Origin: Diabrotica undecimpunctata
Lineage: Eukaryota; Arthropoda; Insecta; Coleoptera; Chrysomelidae
Length of the DNA stretch: 64,000 bases
Reading direction: 5' to 3'
NCBI RefSeq assembly: GCF_040954645.1
Contig: NC_092803.1
Span: 13,145,230-13,209,229 of the forward strand
Positions 47,001 to 56,000 of this stretch are shown piece by piece (the first letter of the stretch is position 1; each line of letters opens with the position of its first letter). The translations under genes and the position numbers were made by a program. The notes under the pieces were generated by a model, which did not search any database, was not told the DNA's origin, and saw only the letters and a program-made list of their open reading frames with translations.

Positions 47001-50000
47001 CTTTAACCGTATTCTTTTAAAGTTTAATACATTTTTATAATTACTGTTGTTTGAGATAAGTATGTCTTTTAGGTTGTTTTCAAGATTGTATTGTATCTGG
47101 CCGTAAGGTATTGTTGACAATCAAGAAGTAGGTACAGTTTTACAAAAGTCGTGGTGTTGCACAAAATCTGATTGCTGGAATTCATTAGGTCTCCATATGT
47201 AAGGCGTGTGTGTCCAATTATCAATATTTTTATTCTGAATAATAAATTTATCCGTTCTTTTCATTACATTACATTTCTAGTCATTACAAAGACACATTAT
47301 TTCGTTCTTTGGTTTGAGTGTTCTTTTTTAGATGATGTTTGAATCTCTGTTGTTAAGTTTAGAGAACAGGCTTGTTTTACTACTTTTTTATTACCTGGAA
47401 TACCAACCTGTGATGAGACACACAATATTGTCACTGTAATTCCATTAATTTAAAGACGATGGGCTACACTCTGGATGTCTTGCACTATTGGGTGGGTAGA
47501 ATATAAGTTTCTTATGAAGAGCATAGATAACAGAGAGTCAGTACAGATTACTATAATTTTGTTATCGTTAAGTAAAGTTTTCACAGCTTGTAGTATTGTT
47601 GAAATAAAGGATTTTCTCGTAGTTGCATTGATCTAGGATTTTATAGAATCTTTGTTTGATAATGGAAAGTGATATTTCTTTATTATAAGTATTTAGATAA
47701 TTTGATATTGAAATTCGGAAGTTTTAATGTACATGGAGGAGTTTGAGGGACCCTATAAAGGGTGATGAACAACAGATTAATATTACCTAGATGAAGAATT
47801 AAAATCTATATAGTGGACGGTACCATTCTAGAATTGTTTATAACGGGTAGTTGACTATTATAGATGAGATTTCTTAGTCTGAGGTAAAGGGAAGGTTCGA
47901 AATATTCTACTTAAATACTTTCCACCGGACTGGATCGGAATGCTCTTAGATAGAAAAAAACACTACTATAGTCAAGTTTGGAGCTTGATAAGTTTTAGAG
48001 CGACTTTTAGTAGTGTTTCCTCATCGGCTCTTCAACTATAAAGAGGCTATTGATTTAAGGAGATTTATTCTTTATAGGCAACTGCTCTTGTGGTCTCCAG
48101 GAAAATTTTTTATCAAAAATATTACCAATTTCTATTCATGTTGAAGATTTCATGTTTTGTCATCTACTATAATGAATGCCTTTGGAGTTTCATGGAGAGA
48201 ATTAGATAAACTGCCGCAGTTGTTTATTTTATTTACTATGTTATGCAGTAAAGTGTTTGTGATAGCTCCTTTCAGTGACAAAATAATATTATATCGTCAG
48301 GATTTATTCAGTTTTGCACAATACCATTTATAAAGGAACCTAAATAATTTATACTAAAAAGAAATAGTGTGATGCTTAGGACCGACCCTTGTGGCGCACC
48401 GTTTTTGGTTATGTGATATAAGGATATTCTCATCATCATATAACGGGGGTCCTACAGCGATTGCCGCTTCCCGCATTTCAGCCTCCATCTTTTCCTATCT
48501 CTCCAATCTCCCTCTTCTAAGCCTCTAGATTGCATTGTTTTTGTAATTTCTCTTCTCCAGGAATTTGGTGGTCTTCCCATTTTCCTTCTTTCTGGCGGAA
48601 CATACATTAAGGCTTTCTTTGGCCACCGCTCCTCCTCCATTCTCATCACGTGACCATACCATTGTAATTGCCTTCCTTGTATTCTATCTGAAAGAGTATC
48701 TCTAATTCCTGTACGGTTTCGTATTTCCTCATTCCTGATTCTTTCCATTCTCGATACTCGACATGACCTTCTAAGATAATCCATTTCCACAACGTCTACT
48801 TTATCTCGTTCATTCTTTGTCATCATCCAACATTCAGCACCATATGTGGTAATTGGTTCTACAATTGCTCTGTATACGCGAAGTTTGGTATGCATCTTTA
48901 TTTTATTAGACCACAGTAATGAATTCAGTATGTATGTATGTATGAATGTATACAGAGTTTCTTGTCCCACTTCGATGCCCATAAATCTACATTTATTTCT
49001 CCAATTCCTCAATGCTTCTTGGATGTATATTTTAAAGAGTGTCGGTGACAAACAGCATCCTTGCTTTAGGCCTTTAGTGACTTTAAATTCATTTGAGGTT
49101 CTGGTTCCAATTCTTACACAACTAACTGCATTTTCGTACAATTTATATATCGCTCGGATATACGTCGAATCCAATCCGGACCTTTCGAGGACCTCAAACA
49201 TTTTCTTTAACGGGACACTATCATATGCTTTCTCAAGGTCTATAAATACCAAATGGGTCTCTCTACTTCTTTTGACACGCTTTTCAATTATTTGTCGTAG
49301 GATAAATATATTATCAAGGCAGGATCTCCCGGTACGAAAGCCGCTTTGTTCTTCAATATCTTGTATCTGTTTTTCAACCCTCTTCTTTAATATTCTGCCG
49401 TACAACCGGCCCACAGAGCTCGTCACACTAATACCTCTATAATTGGAACAGTCTCTTTTATTCCCTCTCTTATATATGGAGCTTATATATGATTTATTCC
49501 GATCTTTAGGAATTTCCTGGTCTCCACACATACATTTATTGAAAAGGTCTACCATTAATTCTAAAAGTGCAGTTGGCCCATATTTAACCAGCTCTATGGG
49601 AATGTCTCCAGGCCCTGCGGATTTTCCGTTTTTAACCTCTTTTAAGGTTTCCGTCAATTCAGATAATGTTATTATAGGGATTTCCTGTCTTTCGTCTCTA
49701 TTGTCTATTAATTCCCTTATCTTTTCCCATCTGTACTCTACTCTATCCTTTTTCAGCAGTTTCGTATAATATTCTTCCCATTCATTTAACTTTATGAGAG
49801 AAATGTTGTCTTCACTTTTCTCATTTTTCCTAAACTGCTTTAATGTTTTCCAAGCTTGTGCCACTTTTGTTCCACCCATAAATCTGTCCAGTTCATCACA
49901 CTTAGCCTCCCAGTTTATATTTTTCGCCTTATTCACGTCCTTTTTAACTTCTCTATTCCATTTAGCGTATATTTCTCTGTCTTGAGGGTCTTTGGATTGA

Positions 50001-53000
50001 AGCCATGTGTGATTGAAGCCTTTGGTTAATACCATAAAGGATCCATATATGAAAAAATGTTTTTAATAGAATATATATTACCTACCTACCAGATAGCTTA
50101 TTCTTACTTAGTGTAGTATCACAGATATCGATATAAAGTAGAAACCATTTTCGATGTCAAGATAGATTGCAATGACTTTAATTTTGTTAGATAGGGCATG
50201 CGCACTTGTTGATTGGAGGAGTATAAGACTGTCCATGGTGCATCGATTTGGTCTGAACCTTGATTGAAATTGGTCGAAAATATTATTTTGTTTAAGGTAC
50301 CAAAGTAATCTTTTATTAACCATTTTTTCTAGAAGTTTACATAATATGCAGGTTATTGAGATTGGTCAGAATGAGTTTAATGTGTTAAGTTATTGATTGC
50401 CTTTTTTGATAGGAATAGTAGTGATTGTCTTCATAGTGATGGGAATTATTAGTAAGAAGAAATATTTTTAAACAGTTAGAGTATTTTCTCGTGTATATTT
50501 TTTGATGAAGGTTTTTCAAAAAGATAGAGGGAATATTGTCTGGACTTGAAGCTGAGGTTTTTGTCAAAAAATAGCATCGTTTAGTTCTTGGTTACTGAAT
50601 GGTATATTAATGGATTGACTATTATTGCAAGCTGTTTGGTTAGCACCAATATCGTTCTCAGAATTGGTAGGATTATTTGATTTATTGACAAAGTGTTGAA
50701 AAAGCATATTACTGATTTGTTGGTCATCTGTAATGAGGTTGCTAAAGTGGGGCGAGCAAGATCAGGAGACCATATTACACAATATTTCTTTGAAAAAGAA
50801 AAAGCGAGTTAAGGAGAAATCTGTAAATTTACAGGAACAAACGATTTGGGTATATTGCACATTTTTCGGGTACCTCCACACAGATTTGAAAATCACCAAA
50901 AGATGGAAAATATGATAAATGGTATAATAGTAAATCAAAATATACAGAAATAGCTCTAAAATGGCCAAAACATATCAACAGTATCATATTTTTCTATTTT
51001 ATTTATGTGATTATCGAAGATAAATTGTACATTAAAGTAAACCCAACTCACAGCTAGTTGAAAACTAAAACTCATTTTTTTTTATTTAGAACAGTAGTTA
51101 AAAATAATAAATGAACTTGAAGACGCAAGTACAGAAATCAGAATTTACCAATAAAAACTAAAAAAAATAAATAGCATTTAGCAGCGTATATTACTAAAGA
51201 TTATAAAGACAGTTTATTATTCTTACATAAAAAATTCTACAGTATGATGCAAATGTATGGAATAAATTTATTATTTTAGAAATAGACGACTTTTAAAAAA
51301 AATCCTAAAACACGTCAATTTTAATTTTTAAATGGCCATCAACTGCTACACATGTGTTGGACATTACGTCATCAGTGTCGGCGTAATGACGTAATCGACG
51401 ATTTTTTTAAATACAAACCAAGGTCATGCGACAGCTCATTTGAAAGGTCTCGTTATCGCCTTTGCAACGATATAATCAATTGAATATTTATTTCTACAGG
51501 GTTAACCAAAACTGTTGGTTTATTAATACAATTAACTTACAATAAATGTTTACTTAAATACAATTAAATTACAACAAATGTTCAAATTGACTACCTTCAG
51601 CAATAATACAATGTAAAAAAGGGGCAATAAATTATTTCCTAACGTTTTCGATGACTTCAGGTGTTATTTGTGCAATTTCCGTTCTGATGCGCTCCTTTAA
51701 CTCTTCTACATTATTCGGTCGATTTTGATACCCTCTGCTCTTTAAATATCCTCACAAATAAAAGTCTAACGGAGTGAAATCTGGAGACCTTGGTGCCATT
51801 CGATTAGCCCCCTTCTACCTATCCACCTACCTGGGAAAACGTTATTAAGGTAATTTCGTACCTCAACTCCGTAGTGTGGGGGAGCCCCGTCATGTCCGTA
51901 CCACAAACTATTTCTATTTGGAAATAGCTGATTCAGCTGTGGCAACAGATATTCCTGAAGAAATTCTAGATAAGTTTTCCTAAAAAAAAATATGGCCATA
52001 CAATTTGATTGTTTATAATGCCGTCTCAAACATTCACCTTCTCGGGATATTTTGTCCTATACTCTTTCATCCAATGTGGATTTTCACTTGCCCAGTATCG
52101 ATATGTCTGCCGATTTACGTGACCGTTCAGCATAAAAGACGCTTCATCAGAAAAAAGAACCTTTTGTATGAAACCCTGATCTCTGTTACATTTTTCTATA
52201 ATGGTTTCGCAGAATTTGATTCTTATATCAAAGTCATCTTCTAATAGCTCGTGGACCAGATGTACTTTGTATGGATGCCAATTCTCTTTTTTAGCACTAT
52301 TACAACAGTTAATTGGTGGATATTATTATCCAGTGCGACCTGCCTAGAACTGGTATGGGGATTGTCTTGAAACGCCAGTATAACGTCCAGTTTCTTGGCT
52401 TCGGATATTGATTTTTTACCATTTCTGGGAAGATCTTTAACATGGCCCGTTTCTCTAATTTTTTTTTCAATTTTACTCACTGTTACACACAATTGAGTAA
52501 TTAAGTAATTAAAAACCATCTTTTGTTTTATTCCCAGTGGCGTTCCTTAGTGTATTTTAGTTCAGTGAATGAATATTTATTGTAATTCCATGTTAATTGA
52601 CAAAGTTTATAATTTTTGTGAACCCTGTAGAAATAAATATTCAAGTGATTACATCGTTGCAATGACGATAAGGAGACCTTTCAAATGAGCTGTCGCGTGC
52701 CCTCGGTTTGTATTTAAAAAAATCGTCGATTACGTCATTACGCCGAAACTGATGACGTAATGTCCATATGTCAGTTGATGGTCATTCAAAAATTAAAATT
52801 GACGTGTTTTAAGATTTTTTTTAAAAGTCGTCTGTTTCTGAAATAATGAATTTATTCCATACATTTGCATCATACTGTATATAATATGCAAGTGTATAAT
52901 TTTTGTTTGTTAATTTTTAGCAATGGATACCGTATACCCAGAACCTATGTCCAGGTTAAATAGGAGAGTAATTCCTAAGAAAAGAAGAGGGGGTTCCACA

Positions 53001-56000
53001 AGGTATCGAACTCAACCTGTTACCTTTTCAGAAATTCAGGTAGGTCGCATACTTAGATTATTTTAGGTTTTTATGGTTACTTTCAATGAACGATGCGTGT
53101 CATATATAAACATCGTATACATATAAATTGCAAATAACTCGAGAAGGAAGCATTTTTTGGAAATGTGTTTCGTCGATTTTGATGGTATTTCTGTATTTTG
53201 AATCGAATTTACCATTTCAAGGAGCCCTAACTCTGCCCATAATTTGTTGCAGTAGAATGCCTTCTAAAAATTCTGAAAAGCCTTTTGGATATACTCGATA
53301 GACTTTTTTATTAACCATCTTGTGATATACAGGTGATCTATTCCTTAGATGGTTTGTGATAATGCTGGTAAAAATTTTTAAAGATTGCGACATCAGGGTC
53401 AGTAATTTTTAATGTTCGTTCATCCCCTTTGTCAAAAATATTAGAATGACTTTGGATTTGTACCATTGTGTACGGAATTTTTCTTCATAGATTATTTTGT
53501 TTTATAAGATCTCAAATATAATGTTTATGATGAATTGTCTCAATTGATTCTGATAAAAATTACATTCTACAATTATTGTTTTTTGACCTTTCGATTTCCA
53601 CTCCGGAAATCGTTGTTCGGAACCCGGAAGTCGGTCAGATAGCCAAGCGGCGAGGCGGCCGATTCTCATTCGCTCCACTCTCGATTGGTTAAGTGGATGT
53701 GGGTTCAAGCCCCAGCTCAGTGTACAGAAAAATAAAAAAGGTTAACGCAGCAGTTTAAAATTCTAAAACGAATCTGCTGGCCTCTGATCGGCCTATGATG
53801 GAGTAGTACGGCAAGAGATTAGGGCTTGCGCCTCGATGATACTTCTCCATAGATCCCTACTGGAAGGGCGTGGTGCCTAAATACCGGTATATATATAAAT
53901 CGTTTTCAAAAAGACGTGTTTTAAAATAGTGTGATGTTTTGATAACCAAATTGTTTGGCAGTTATTTTTTTCCAAAACTGACGGTTGACTTACTCGGCAA
54001 CGATACTGGAGGCATATAGCCATGGTTTTAATTGACAATTCGGAGGATGATGCTTGTACACTCAGGATGATTCCTGTACCTTCTGATTGTGTTGCATGTT
54101 TATGTATTATGTGTTCATCTATTAGGAGTTTATTTGTTATATTTGTATGTATTGTGTATTTTTTCATGTTTGCATTGTGAAATCCTGGCAAGAATATATC
54201 AGCAATAGCGGAGTAATTGAAAGTATCATACTGAAGAAGAAATATTAAATACAATTTGTAACGATATTATTTGCCTACCTCAGGGTAAGATCATGGGGGT
54301 AGAAATAGGAGAGAGAAACTATGGGGGCGAAGATAGGGCAAGCAAAATAATCGTTACGTATGCGAACGGCACTCAGAGGGTTGCTGGAGAGCTGGGGTCG
54401 TGGATAAGTGAACGAAAAGGGTGTCAGATTGGGATAGCTACCAAAATATGAAACAAAGGGGTTACTTACGTAAATCTCCTGGACAACTGGACAATTAATA
54501 CAACAAGAAAGGGCTTCTAGCTATTTTACAGGAAAGGACGCCGCTTCGAAGAATCCTAAGCTTGCTGGATTTAGAAAAAAATATCCTAAAATAAAAAGAT
54601 ACATAAAGGGTTAGGAGATTTCTAAAATAAATAAAAAAATGGATGGAGCAATAAATTAAACATTTATTTGTGTATCTAACAAGCAGTTATCAAACATATA
54701 AATGGCACAAAAAATATACTATATAAATAGTTGCCAAATACAGAATAAAAAAAAACTTACATGTGTCCATTTACAAACTCAAGGTGTTGGAGATACTACA
54801 AAAACTTACAAATGTTATCCCACAGAGATTACCCTTTTTTTTAACAAACAAAACAAATAAATACCAAAAAAATAAAACTAGCTGTCATATGTTAACATTA
54901 AAATAAAAAAAAACAATTAAAATATTGTTTCAGCAAAAAAATGTCTGTCTTTACTTTAAAATTAATATACTGAATGTTACCTTATAATTCACATTTTTTA
55001 CACTTAACTTTGAAACTTGCTAGACATCTATGGGAAAGCTACTTGGACAAGTTCTCAACGGGAAAGAAGGAAGACAAATTCTATAGCCTGGAACGAGGTT
55101 GGGGCAAACAGACGACAAACGAAGCTGGTGGCACACCCTATGTACTGTTTTAAAATTTTACCATGTTCTGGTATACTACATAAATGCTCTAGCTATTCAA
55201 GTGGTTACTCTTTTATAAATCTGTCATATTACAGAGAGTAGATTTCCACTTTTTACCGGTCTTGATTATTAACCCATTACACAAAATTACCGGCTATGTT
55301 CAACTCGAGCTGCCTTATACAACCTGCCTGCTTCGTTGCTCTTCTCAACCTAACTTGAATTCCCCTCTTGACCTAAATCTAATACTAGTGTGGGCGACCC
55401 TTCTTACGTCCATAACATAAATTTCTTGTTTTTAAAACAGGCCTCAACTATGTTACAAAGCGACCCTCAAACAAACTACTTCCCGATATGAAGAAATAAC
55501 GGGTATTATATTGATTTTTCTACCTCACAATGTATTCAGAGATTTGGGGGATTTGAATATAAACAAATCGTTGTTTAGCGACAAAAAAATCTTGAAATAT
55601 TATAGTTAGAAATAACATGTACGAAATGGGGAATTTTAACTTCGTTGCAAACAAACAAACAGGGGAGTCTTTAGAAATTTTTAACATATTAATATTTCGT
55701 AGTTAAAAGAAAAATTTAAAACGCTACAAATTTATACACAATACATATGCAACACCCAATACACAAACACAAACCTATTATGTTACACAACTTACGTTAC
55801 ACAACTACAACTACGATACACATTACACAAACAAACATAAAACTATCTGAATTTGATATTGCTAGGGTAAGAACACCAACGTCAACAATTTTTTTAAACC
55901 ATAAGAATGCTGTTGCCTAAAAAATTGAGGCCAAGCATGTGCCAAGCATCTACCATAAATTTTGAAAGGACATAACCTAACAACAACTTAGTTATACACT

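Noticed and set aside
48846..49442. 198-residue plus-strand open frame
   Set aside because: Exact antisense shadow of the RTE ORF on the minus strand.
53619..53720. tRNA gene
   Set aside because: A and B boxes are present but no cloverleaf with matched acceptor stem; SINE body, tail and target duplication identify a SINE.
55017..55241. Possible exon near 55.0 kb
   Set aside because: Short frame with no recognised domain and no need for it: exons 2 and 3 of the host gene join in phase without it.
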